Assembly: GCA_036274155.1 (NCBI GenBank)
Contig: DASUGH010000056.1
Span: forward strand, 1-64,000
DNA: 64,000 nt
Reading direction: 5' to 3'
Source of the DNA: Gp6-AA40 sp036274155
GTDB lineage: Bacteria; Acidobacteriota; Vicinamibacteria; Vicinamibacterales; UBA2999
Shown here: positions 18,883-27,070 of the stretch, one piece after another
How positions within the stretch are numbered: the first letter of the stretch is position 1
How the letters are laid out: each line of letters opens with the position of its first letter
Notes under the pieces: model-generated
The model's input: the letters and a program-made list of their open reading frames with translations, nothing else
What the model was told of the DNA's origin: nothing
The model's database searches: none
Position numbers and translations under genes: made by a program

Positions 18883-20808
18883 CTACTGCTCCATAGCGCG
18901 CGGCAGCAGAAGCCTGAACGAGGTGCCCCGGCCAGGAGTCGATTGCACCTCCACCTCGCCGTCGTGCAGCTGGACTATGCGATAGACCATCGACAGACCG
19001 ATCCCGGTGCCATGATGCTTCGTTGTGAAGTAGAGGTCAAAGATCTTTTCGAGATTTTCCGGCGGAATTCCGACGCCGGTGTCTTCGACGCGAACCGACA
19101 CCCGGCCTCGGGACTCGGGCCCCACCTGGAGCCGCAGCTCGCCGCCGTTCGGCATCGCCTGGCAGGCGTTGATGGCAAGATTGAGCAGCGCCTGACGCAG
19201 CATCGCCGCGTCGCCATTGACGTTGGGCGCCGAGTCCGCACCCTCCGTCACGACGCGGACGCCGGTCTTGCGCGCTTCCGCATCGATGACCGGCATGATC
19301 TCGCTGAACAGCGCCGACACCCGCACCGGCTGCAGCCGGAGGTCTTCGGGACGCGTGAACTTCAGAAAACCCTGCACCACTTCGTCGAGCCTGCGGATCT
19401 CGCTCTCGATGACCTCGACGTGCTCCAGCACGCCATCAACCGCCGCTGCTGACGCCGGGAGCCGTGCCGGAGCCGACAGCGCCAGCGTTGCGCCGGCGAC
19501 GACCGGTTCCGGCTGACGGGCAGGCGCAAGCGCTCCACCCCTGATCTTCGTCCGCAGCAACTCGAGGTGAATCATCATGGCGTTCAGCGGGTTCTTCACC
19601 TCGTGCGCGATCCCGGCGGTCAGTCTTCCGAGGGCGACGAGCTTGCGCGAGTACGCCAGCGTCGACTGCATCCGCGACAGGTGGGCGAGGTTGCGCGCCA
19701 CGAGCAACACTCCAACCAGCTGTCCGTCGGTGGCGGCCACGGCGTGGGTCATCGCGAGCAGCCCTTCGTCGCCGCTCTCCGCCGTCGCGTCCTGAGGCTG
19801 CAGGCTCGTGAGGTGAACCGGCCCGCGCGAGGCGCGCGTGGCGAGTGTTTCCTCGACCAGCCCGCGGTAGGGATGGCCGTTCGGCAGCAGAGCCTGGAGC
19901 GCCCGCCCGATGGCGTCGGCCGGCAGCGTCGGCTGCATCGCCGGGTTGCTGAAGAGCAGCTGACCGGAGGGGTCGAACAGCGCGACGGCGTCCTCGAGGT
20001 GCTCGACAGCCGACTGGAGATTGGCCTTCTGCCCGGCGAGCAGCGACCGGTCGGCGGAGAGCTGCTGGCTCACGGTGTTGAAGAACGAGCCAAGCTCGCT
20101 GAACTCGTCGCCCGGCGGCAGGTCCAGCGTCACGCCGAACTCGCCCTTGCCGAGGCGGGTAAGACCGCTCCGGATCACATGGATCGGTTTCAGCAGGAGC
20201 TGAGACAGGACGGCGGCGGCGATCACGCCCACGAGCAGCGCCACGGCTCCGGTAGTGACGGCGCGGATCAGCAGTTTGTCGATGACATCGCGAACGAAGA
20301 GCGTGGAGACGCCGATATGAATCGACCCGAAGACCGTGTTGCTCGGGGCCAGGGTGAGGTCCTCGCGCACCTCGAAGGTCTGCGCCTCCTCGGAGTAGAT
20401 CGTGCGGAGCTGCTTCACCGCGCTGGAAGCGACGAGTGTCTTCAGCTCCTCACGTTGTTCGGGCAGCTTCCCGCCGACCAGCGACTCATCCTGGCTCGCG
20501 ATGACGATGCCGTCGGCGTCCAGGATGGCGGCCCCGGTGATGTTCTCGCCGTAAATCGTTGAATCGAGAATCGAGCGGATGCCGGGATCGTTGCGCAGTG
20601 CCATGTACGCGTCGTCCGGCCCAGCGCCCGGCACCACCTCGCGGGCCCGGTCGAAGATCTGCTTCACCAGCAGCCGCGCGAGCTTCTCGTTCTCGAGCAG
20701 CACGCTTTGCGCGAGCTGAGAAATGTACAGCCCGCTGAGGCCCACGACGAAGACGCCGACGATGAGGGTGACGCCGGCGATCTGTTTTGCGCGGATGCCG
20801 AGGCGCAT
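18883..20808 (-). CDS. Sensor histidine kinase, NtrB-like
   Basis: The 641-residue membrane kinase has an N-terminal membrane helix (AGVTLIVGVFVVGLSGLYI), a ~150-residue periplasmic sensor, a second membrane segment (ITTGAVALLVGVIAAAVL region), a HAMP linker (LLKPIHVIRSGLTRLGKGEF) and a PAS-like domain (LEDAVALFDPSGQLLFSNPAM). The HisKA box GIAHEVKNPLN has the phosphoacceptor at about His 402. The HATPase domain has NLAINACQAMP (N box), DTGVGIPPENLEKIFD and TGIGLSMVYRI (G boxes). A 60-residue Ala/Pro-rich insert within the dimerisation region separates the two HisKA helices, which is unusual. The response regulator gene lies 138 bp upstream on the same strand, and the pair should act on sigma-54 promoters. 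The signal is unknown. Confidence 0.93.
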   Translation of the reverse strand: MRLGIRAKQIAGVTLIVGVFVVGLSGLYISQLAQSVLLENEKLARLLVKQIFDRAREVVPGAGPDDAYMALRNDPGIRSILDSTIYGENITGAAILDADGIVIASQDESLVGGKLPEQREELKTLVASSAVKQLRTIYSEEAQTFEVREDLTLAPSNTVFGSIHIGVSTLFVRDVIDKLLIRAVTTGAVALLVGVIAAAVLSQLLLKPIHVIRSGLTRLGKGEFGVTLDLPPGDEFSELGSFFNTVSQQLSADRSLLAGQKANLQSAVEHLEDAVALFDPSGQLLFSNPAMQPTLPADAIGRALQALLPNGHPYRGLVEETLATRASRGPVHLTSLQPQDATAESGDEGLLAMTHAVAATDGQLVGVLLVARNLAHLSRMQSTLAYSRKLVALGRLTAGIAHEVKNPLNAMMIHLELLRTKIRGGALAPARQPEPVVAGATLALSAPARLPASAAAVDGVLEHVEVIESEIRRLDEVVQGFLKFTRPEDLRLQPVRVSALFSEIMPVIDAEARKTGVRVVTEGADSAPNVNGDAAMLRQALLNLAINACQAMPNGGELRLQVGPESRGRVSVRVEDTGVGIPPENLEKIFDLYFTTKHHGTGIGLSMVYRIVQLHDGEVEVQSTPGRGTSFRLLLPRAMEQ

Positions 20809-20946
20809 AGTTCATCTATCGGTCGGTGATACGCACCGGCGCACGAACGATCCCAACCGCAGCGACCGCATGACCGCCCTGGCGCCTGGACGCGAGCCGA
20901 CCGACGCGAGGCTCACCGGCCATCCATCGATCGACCGTCGCACCTG

Positions 20947-22350
20947 TCACTGCGTCACCGTTTCCTCGACACGCTTTCCGGGGACGCGACCGCGCAGGCG
21001 GTTCAACTTATTGTGCAGCGTTTTCAGGCTGATGCCGAGAATCTCGGCGGCCCTCGTCTTGTTGTCGCGCGTATGCTCCAGCGTCATCAGGATCAGCCGG
21101 CGCTCCGCCTCTTCGACCGTCGTCCCGGGGCCGAGCGACAACGTCGGCTTGGCAACATCCGGCGACTCGGTCACGAGCGGCGGCAGGTGCTTCGGGTCGA
21201 TGAACTCGCCGGAGCTCAGGATGACGGCGCGCTCGATCACGTTGCGCAGCTCGCGGACGTTGCCGGGCCAGTTGTACTGCTCGAGGATGCGCATCGCCGC
21301 GGCGTCGAGCGCCGAGACGTTCTTGTTGTTGCGGGCGTTGAAGTCGGCAAGGAAGGACTGAATCAGCAGCGGCAGGTCTTCCTTCCGCTGCCGCAGCGGC
21401 GGCAGCTCGATGGCGAAGACGTTGAGCCGATAGTAGAGGTCCTCGCGCAGCTTGCCGCTCTTGACGGCCTCGGCCGGATTGACGTTCGTCGCGGCGATGA
21501 CCCGCACGTCGACGGTCTGCTCGTTCCGGCCGCCGAGGCGTCGAAACCGCCGTTCCTGCAGCACGCGCAGCAGCTTGACCTGCGTCGCCGGCGTCATCTC
21601 GGCGATTTCGTCGAGGAAGAGCGTACCGCGATCGGCGAGCTCGAAACAGCCCTCGCGCCGGTCGACGGCACCGGTGAACGACCCTTTCTCGTGACCGAAG
21701 ATTTCGCTCTCGAGAAGGGTTTCCGGAATGGCGGCGCAATTGATCGGCACGAACGGCATCTGGGCGCGCGGCGACAGCTGATGGATGGTCTGCGCCACCA
21801 GCTCCTTTCCGGTCCCGGACTCGCCCCAGATCAGCACCGACGCCGACGTCGGCGCCGCCTGCTCCACCGTCTGATACACCTTGCGCATCTGCGGGCTGCT
21901 GCCGATCATCCGCCCGAACGTGCCGTGCTCGCGCAGCTGCTTCCGCAGCTGCTTCACTTCCCTGAGGGTGTCCTGCCGTTCGACGATCTTGTCCAGCAGA
22001 ATCTTGAGACGCTGCGGCTCGATAGGCTTCGTGAGGTAGTCGTAGGCGCCGGCTTTGATCGATTCGACCGCCGTTTCGACAGTGCCCTGTGCAGTCAGGA
22101 TCACCACCGTGAAATCGCCGCCGTCGTCCTGGAGGGCTTTCAGCAGATCGAGTCCCCCCATCCGCGGCATCACCAGATCGCTGATGATGATGGACGGGCG
22201 GAACACCGTGAGCCGCTGGAGCGCTTCTTCGCCGTCGCCGGCGGAATCTGTAACGAAGCCCCACGTACGCACGAGCTCGGTGAGCCCGAGCCTGGTGCTG
22301 GGCTCGTCCTCGACGATTAGTACGCGCTCGCCGGAAGTGGTGGATGACAT
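20947..22350 (-). CDS. Sigma-54-dependent response regulator, NtrC family
   Basis: The 467-residue protein has a receiver domain with the acidic pocket Glu 14-Asp 15, phosphoacceptor Asp 58 (ISDLVMP) and a Lys in YLTKPI. The AAA+ domain has Walker A GESGTGKE, the sigma-54 contact loop EKGSFTGAVDRREG (Ser in place of Ala in GAFTGA), Walker B GTLFLDEIAEM and the arginine-finger region RLGG. A C-terminal Fis-type helix-turn-helix (NKTRAAEILGISLKTLHNKL) binds enhancer DNA. The sensor kinase is directly downstream. GSFTGA still works in other NtrC-family members. No -24/-12 promoter was identified in the window, so the targets are unknown. Confidence 0.95.
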   Translation of the reverse strand: MSSTTSGERVLIVEDEPSTRLGLTELVRTWGFVTDSAGDGEEALQRLTVFRPSIIISDLVMPRMGGLDLLKALQDDGGDFTVVILTAQGTVETAVESIKAGAYDYLTKPIEPQRLKILLDKIVERQDTLREVKQLRKQLREHGTFGRMIGSSPQMRKVYQTVEQAAPTSASVLIWGESGTGKELVAQTIHQLSPRAQMPFVPINCAAIPETLLESEIFGHEKGSFTGAVDRREGCFELADRGTLFLDEIAEMTPATQVKLLRVLQERRFRRLGGRNEQTVDVRVIAATNVNPAEAVKSGKLREDLYYRLNVFAIELPPLRQRKEDLPLLIQSFLADFNARNNKNVSALDAAAMRILEQYNWPGNVRELRNVIERAVILSSGEFIDPKHLPPLVTESPDVAKPTLSLGPGTTVEEAERRLILMTLEHTRDNKTRAAEILGISLKTLHNKLNRLRGRVPGKRVEETVTQ

Positions 22351-22582
22351 TCCCGTCTGACCTCGCTACGCCATACCGGGGGGATGGCTGGCGAATCCTG
22401 TTCATCCTACCCTGTCGTTTTTACACGGTCCAGCACAGCCGTAGGATACTCCTCCGAATATGGACTACGCGGATGAAAAAGCGGTTTGCAAACTGTAAGC
22501 GTTTGTTTTCACCAAGTTTACGGCTGGGCTATGCGTCAAACGGGCGCGGAACGCCGCCACCGCAGCCCGGACGCGTGCTTTG

Positions 22583-23356
22583 ATGCCAGAGCCCGCACCG
22601 CTGCCGCCCGGCCTTCCCCTTGACAGGGACAGCGGGCCGGCAACCGCCGCCACCACCCGACCGGCGCTTCGTTGGGTGGCCATCACGGAAGTGATTCTGT
22701 GCTCTGGCGTTCCAACGCAGGCCGTCATCGGCAATCTGCTGGCGCTCGGTCTTGGGGTTTCAACCCAGCCGACGGTTCCCGGCCTGCCGCTCCTGTCAGG
22801 ACTGCTGCTGGCTGACACCGCCGTGCTGATCGCGCTCATGGTCTGGCTGCTGCGGCTTCACGGTGAAAGCCCCCGTGAGCTCTGGCTGGGATCACGACCG
22901 ATCGTCCGCGAGACGCTGTTCGGCCTCGCGCTCGTCCCATCCATCTTCCTGATGGTGGTCTTCACGCTGAACTTCCTTCGAATGGTGGCGCCGTGGCTTC
23001 ACAACGTGCCCTCGAACCCGTTCGAAGCCATCGCGTCCGGCAGTCGAAGCGACGCAATCATCTTCGGCCTCGTGGCCATCCTGGCGGGCGGCGTGCGCGA
23101 AGAGCTGCAGCGCGCGTTCCTGCTGCGCCGGTTCGAGCAGCATCTCGGAGGAGCCACCGTGGGCGTCGTGGTGCTCAGCGCTGCCTTCGGGCTCGGGCAT
23201 TACCTCCAGGGCTGGGACGCGGTCGTGACCACCGGAGGTCTCGGGCTCTTCTGGGCAGTCATCTACCTGCGCAGGCGCAGCAGCGTGGCACCGCTCGTCA
23301 GCCATGCCGGATTCAATTCAATCGAGGTGCTGCGAGTGGCGATTCTCGGGGCCTAG
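22583..23356 (+). CDS. CPBP-family intramembrane metalloprotease (CAAX protease-like)
   Basis: The 257-residue protein has about six hydrophobic segments and the three motifs of the ABI/CPBP family: EE-x3-R in GGVREELQRAFLLRRFE, FxxxH in AFGLGHYLQGWDA and HxxxN/B in SHAGFNSIEV. The glutamates and histidines coordinate zinc inside the membrane in the related Rce1. Bacterial members cleave membrane-embedded substrates or take part in peptide maturation and immunity, but the substrate here is unknown. An ATG at 22583 is preceded in frame by a TTG. No Shine-Dalgarno is obvious. It is divergent from the NtrC-type gene and separated from it by 232 bp that include a GTTTGCAAAC palindrome. Confidence 0.85.
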   Translation: MPEPAPLPPGLPLDRDSGPATAATTRPALRWVAITEVILCSGVPTQAVIGNLLALGLGVSTQPTVPGLPLLSGLLLADTAVLIALMVWLLRLHGESPRELWLGSRPIVRETLFGLALVPSIFLMVVFTLNFLRMVAPWLHNVPSNPFEAIASGSRSDAIIFGLVAILAGGVREELQRAFLLRRFEQHLGGATVGVVVLSAAFGLGHYLQGWDAVVTTGGLGLFWAVIYLRRRSSVAPLVSHAGFNSIEVLRVAILGA

Positions 23357-23397
23357 TCTGGCGGGCCGTGGTGAAAGCGCGAAGGCCCGATGAATCT

Positions 23398-24033
23398 CTA
23401 CTTGATCGTCGGCGTCTCTACGTCGATCCGCCCGCGCAGGTTCTCCATCCACCGCGTGATCCGGACGCGGCGTCCGGCCTCGGCGGCTGCGGCGCGCGCC
23501 TGCAGCGCCACCTCCTCGAACGGCGCCACCGCGCCGTTGACCCTGAACTCGTCGAGGTGCGTCTTGTAGTACTGCTGGGCGTCGGCGTCGCTGACGGGCG
23601 GCGGTGCGAACCGCTCGTCGAGATAGGCGCGGATGCGCAGCGTGTCGCGCGCAAGCTCCCGCAGCTTGACGTCGTCGACGCCGTTGGCCTGCTTGATCTC
23701 GGCCAGCTGCGCGCCTGCAAAGGCGGTCATCCTGGCCACCTCGAGGTCCACGAGGCCGGCTTCGGGCTCCCGCAGCGGAAAGCGCGTCAGCTCTACGAGG
23801 GCAAGCTGCCGCTCGATCATCTTCTTCAGCGCTTCGCTGTCGCCGGCGCTGCCGGCAGGGGCTTCGATGACGCCGAGACCACGGGCGGCGCGAATGTCAG
23901 TGAGTGTGATCGGGCGGTCGGCCACGCGTGCGACGACGCGATCGATAACTTTTTGCGCGCTGGCGCCAGCAACCGTTGCGACGAGCGCGAGCGACAGCCA
24001 CAGCGGGAATCGCAAGCGGTGCTCACCTGTCAC
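23398..24033 (-). CDS. SurA-like periplasmic chaperone, N-terminal domain only
   Basis: I chose the GTG at 24033 because GAGG lies 8 nt upstream and a signal peptide begins there (LRFPLWLSLALVATVAGASA). The mature part starts KVIDRVVARVADRPITLTDIRAAR, the signature opening of SurA_N chaperones. Helical sequence with a conserved TLRIRAYLDERF motif follows, ending in VSDADAQQYYKTHLDEF. At 211 residues it lacks the parvulin peptidyl-prolyl isomerase domains of full SurA. SurA escorts outer-membrane proteins to the BAM complex. It follows the Omp85 gene by 58 bp, which fits a role in outer-membrane protein assembly. Confidence 0.8.
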   Translation of the reverse strand: MTGEHRLRFPLWLSLALVATVAGASAQKVIDRVVARVADRPITLTDIRAARGLGVIEAPAGSAGDSEALKKMIERQLALVELTRFPLREPEAGLVDLEVARMTAFAGAQLAEIKQANGVDDVKLRELARDTLRIRAYLDERFAPPPVSDADAQQYYKTHLDEFRVNGAVAPFEEVALQARAAAAEAGRRVRITRWMENLRGRIDVETPTIK

Positions 24034-24091
24034 GTCTGTACCTCGCAGTCGTGATCCGACCGGGCTGAGGCTCTGTGCGTCGTTCGTGTCG

Positions 24092-27070
24092 TCAGAACGC
24101 CGGACCCAGGGAAATCTGCAACACCGTGCCACGCTCGAGACGTCCCGGCGACAGCTCGCGGCGATCCAGGTTGAACCCGAGCTCGACGCGAATCGGGAAC
24201 ACACGCGAGCGATAGTGAACGCCGAAGCCGGCAGCGGGACGGAGATCGCCCAGGCTGATATCTGCGGCGTACTTGAAGACGTTGCCGGCATCCATGAACA
24301 CCACGCCGGCAAACGAGCTGACGATGTCGACGCGAAGCTCGCCGTTCAGAAGAATCTCGCCGTTGCCTCCCGTCGGGAAGCCGCCCGGGCTGATCGTGTC
24401 CTCGTTGGCGAGCTGATCGGTGGAGAAGCCGCGGTTCGTCGTGGCGCCTCCAGCGAAGAAGCGTTCACTGGCCGGCAGGTCCTGTACCAGCTGGCTCAAC
24501 GGCTGCCCGTCTGGACCGGGCACCGGGTTTCCGTCGGCATCGAGCAGCGACACCGTCCGCGGAAAGCCGTGTGCGGCGCCGAGGGCGCCGCGCAGTGCCA
24601 CGACCATCTGCCGCGTTGCCGGCAGCTGGCGATACCAGCTGCCCTGGACGAATCCCTTCACGTAGCCGACCTCCGAACCGATGGCACGGGCGGCCCATTC
24701 CCCGTCGGCCGACAGCACGGTGCCCTTCTCCGGATCGAGCGGGTCGGCGCGCATGTTGCGGCTTCTGGTGTCGCGGATGAGCGATCCCGAAAACTTCGAC
24801 AGCCTGACCTGTGGAAAAAATCGATCGATGAGCGGCAGCTGGTCGACCGGCAGCTTGACGTCGAACAGATTGGTGCGCTCGATCGAGAAACGGAACACTG
24901 CGCCGACGTCGCGCCACCGGCTGCCGAGAACCTCGGCGCGCGCCTCGCGCGTCTCGAAGGTGTAACTCGTGCGGATCGCGCGCTCGGCGATGCCGGTGAA
25001 CAGCATGGTGGACGGGGTTCCGAACGCCTTCGGCTCGGTGTAGGTGCCATAGACCCGGTACTCGTGGACCCCGTATGTGGAGTTGACGAGCCCGGTTTCG
25101 GTGAACGAGTCCTGCTCGCGTCCGCTGACACGCGTAAAGAGGTTGATGGATCTCGGCTTGCCGAACATGTTGCGGCGGCCGATCTCGAAGAAGCCGCGCG
25201 GGACGAACTCGATGCGCTCTTCACCGATCCCGCTCTGGTCGATGGGGCGGAGACGGCTGCTGATCTCGATGCCGCCGCCATATCCAAGCGTCGTTGCCAG
25301 CGCCTCGTTCACCACGACGACCGCGTCGGCGCGATTGTCGCCGCCGTGCCGGCGCACGTCGATGCGCGCCCGCCGGAACAGTCCGAGCGCCATCAAACGC
25401 GCTTCGCTGGTCACCTTGGCCGACTGGCCGAGCGGCTCGCCTTCCACGAGCGTCAGCTCCCGTTCGATCGTCTGCCGGCTCGTCCGCTCGTTGCCGTCGA
25501 CGATGATCCGGTCGACGATGATCTGCGGCCCTTCGACGACTCGGAACGTGATATCCAGCGGCCCCTGCTCGTCGGCGCGGACGAGCGGATCGGGCAGAAT
25601 GACATCGAGAAATCCCCGGTTCTGATAATCCGATCGGATGTTGTCGAGGCTCCGGCTGAGATCGAGCGGCGAAAAAGCGCCTCCCTCGGTCAGGAAGATC
25701 AGCGCCCGCAGCCGCTCCTCCGGGGTCGACTCGTTGCCGGAAAAGTCGATGGAACTCACCGTCCGCTTCGCCCCTTCACGGATGGTGACGGCGACCTGAA
25801 CCTGACGGGTCAGTTCCGCCGGGCGTTCCGGAGCGATGAGGTGCGGTTCGCCCCTGACCTCGACCCCTGTGAAGCCCAGCGCGCGGTACGCGCCGCTGAT
25901 CCGCGCCATGCCGGCGGCAAGCGCGCCCTGCACGAAAGGCTCGCCCTCTTTCAGGCCGAGCTCCTGACGCAGCTCTTTCTCGGACCGGCTTTTCGCACCT
26001 TCGAGCTGCACGCTCGAAACGAAATAGCGGGGGCCCCTGGTGATCGTGAAGGTGATGACCAGGTCGGCGTCGCCCGGAGGCGAGGCTCGACGATCGACCT
26101 TGGCATCACGGTAGCCCTGGCCGTGCAGGTAATCGCCGATGGCCAGCGTCCAGTCTTCCTGCAGCGTCTCCTCGACCGACGCCTCCCTGCGCACCGGCAC
26201 GAGCCGCTCCTGATCGCCGCGCGGGATCGGATCGCCGGCCCATTCGATCCGCACGCGGCGGCCACGGTGCAGACTGACCGGCACGACCGCGCCGTCGGCC
26301 TCGAAGCGCACGGGGCCCGGTTCGGCGGTCGCCTCGTAGAACCGCTCCTTGCGCATGCCGTCGACATAGCGATCGAGCGCCTTCCGAACGGCAGCCGCGT
26401 CGTACCAGTCGCCTACCTGGATGCGGAGTCGATCCGGGGGCGCTCCAGCCGAGGACGAATCCTGCTCGATCTCCAGCCTCTTGATGCGCGCCCGCGGCCC
26501 GGCGTCGACGGTGAACACCAGCGTCCTCCCGTACCCCTTGGGTCTGACGCTCGTTTCGGAGCTGACCTGCGCCGAGGGGTAACCATGATCGCGGTAGAAC
26601 TGGCGCAGCCGCTCTTCGGCCTGTCCTCTCCGCGACTCGGTCGGGGCAACGCCGAACTGCTCGCGCAAGGCCTGCTGCAGAGTGCTCTCGCCGAGCGCGA
26701 GATTGCCGCGAAACTCCACCTTGTCGATGGGCCGGCGCGGCACCAGCCGATAGGTGACGCGCAGCCCGCCGGGCACATCCTCCTGATCGGCCTCGCTGTC
26801 CAGACCGATCGACGAGAGGTGCTGAATCGACTCGGTGACGACCTGCACCGAGAGCGGCTGTCCGACGGTGGTCCCGATGAGGGCGAGCACCTCGGGATCG
26901 GTGACCGTGCGCCCTTCCTGCTCGACGCGAAGCTCGGTGACGACGGGCGGCTGCTGCGCGAGCGCCGGACTCCATGCGAGGATCAACAGGCCGCTCGCCA
27001 CGACCGACCCGACGAGATGGATGCGTGACGGGTGCTGCCCTCCACACAGGCCTGCTGACAGCACTGGCAT
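24092..27070 (-). CDS. BamA/TamA-like outer-membrane assembly protein (Omp85)
   Basis: The 992-residue protein begins at the ATG at 27070, which overlaps the tamB-like stop in a TGATG junction. A signal peptide ends SPALA. At least five POTRA repeats follow, visible as recurring VEFRGNLALGESTL, LEIEQDSS, VQLEGAKSRSEKEL, IDFSGNESTPEERL and IIVDGNERTSRQTI segments. The C-terminal ~400 residues form the beta-barrel; SFAGVVFMDAGNVF, PAAGFGVHYRSRVFPIRVELGFNL and a final aromatic residue (GPAF) match Omp85 proteins. BamA inserts outer-membrane proteins, while TamA partners TamB. Its direct coupling to a TamB-like gene suggests a TAM-like pair, but POTRA number exceeds that of TamA (three), so its exact role is open. 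Confidence 0.9.
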   Translation of the reverse strand: MPVLSAGLCGGQHPSRIHLVGSVVASGLLILAWSPALAQQPPVVTELRVEQEGRTVTDPEVLALIGTTVGQPLSVQVVTESIQHLSSIGLDSEADQEDVPGGLRVTYRLVPRRPIDKVEFRGNLALGESTLQQALREQFGVAPTESRRGQAEERLRQFYRDHGYPSAQVSSETSVRPKGYGRTLVFTVDAGPRARIKRLEIEQDSSSAGAPPDRLRIQVGDWYDAAAVRKALDRYVDGMRKERFYEATAEPGPVRFEADGAVVPVSLHRGRRVRIEWAGDPIPRGDQERLVPVRREASVEETLQEDWTLAIGDYLHGQGYRDAKVDRRASPPGDADLVITFTITRGPRYFVSSVQLEGAKSRSEKELRQELGLKEGEPFVQGALAAGMARISGAYRALGFTGVEVRGEPHLIAPERPAELTRQVQVAVTIREGAKRTVSSIDFSGNESTPEERLRALIFLTEGGAFSPLDLSRSLDNIRSDYQNRGFLDVILPDPLVRADEQGPLDITFRVVEGPQIIVDRIIVDGNERTSRQTIERELTLVEGEPLGQSAKVTSEARLMALGLFRRARIDVRRHGGDNRADAVVVVNEALATTLGYGGGIEISSRLRPIDQSGIGEERIEFVPRGFFEIGRRNMFGKPRSINLFTRVSGREQDSFTETGLVNSTYGVHEYRVYGTYTEPKAFGTPSTMLFTGIAERAIRTSYTFETREARAEVLGSRWRDVGAVFRFSIERTNLFDVKLPVDQLPLIDRFFPQVRLSKFSGSLIRDTRSRNMRADPLDPEKGTVLSADGEWAARAIGSEVGYVKGFVQGSWYRQLPATRQMVVALRGALGAAHGFPRTVSLLDADGNPVPGPDGQPLSQLVQDLPASERFFAGGATTNRGFSTDQLANEDTISPGGFPTGGNGEILLNGELRVDIVSSFAGVVFMDAGNVFKYAADISLGDLRPAAGFGVHYRSRVFPIRVELGFNLDRRELSPGRLERGTVLQISLGPAF

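Noticed and set aside
22351..22582. A -24/-12 promoter for the NtrC-type regulator next to its gene
   Set aside because: No GG-N10-GC pattern with the surrounding consensus was found in this gap; only a GTTTGCAAAC palindrome was noted.
23633..27028. A 1131-residue plus-strand frame opposite the Omp85 gene
   Set aside because: Composition and lack of domains show that it is the antisense shadow of the POTRA/barrel gene.
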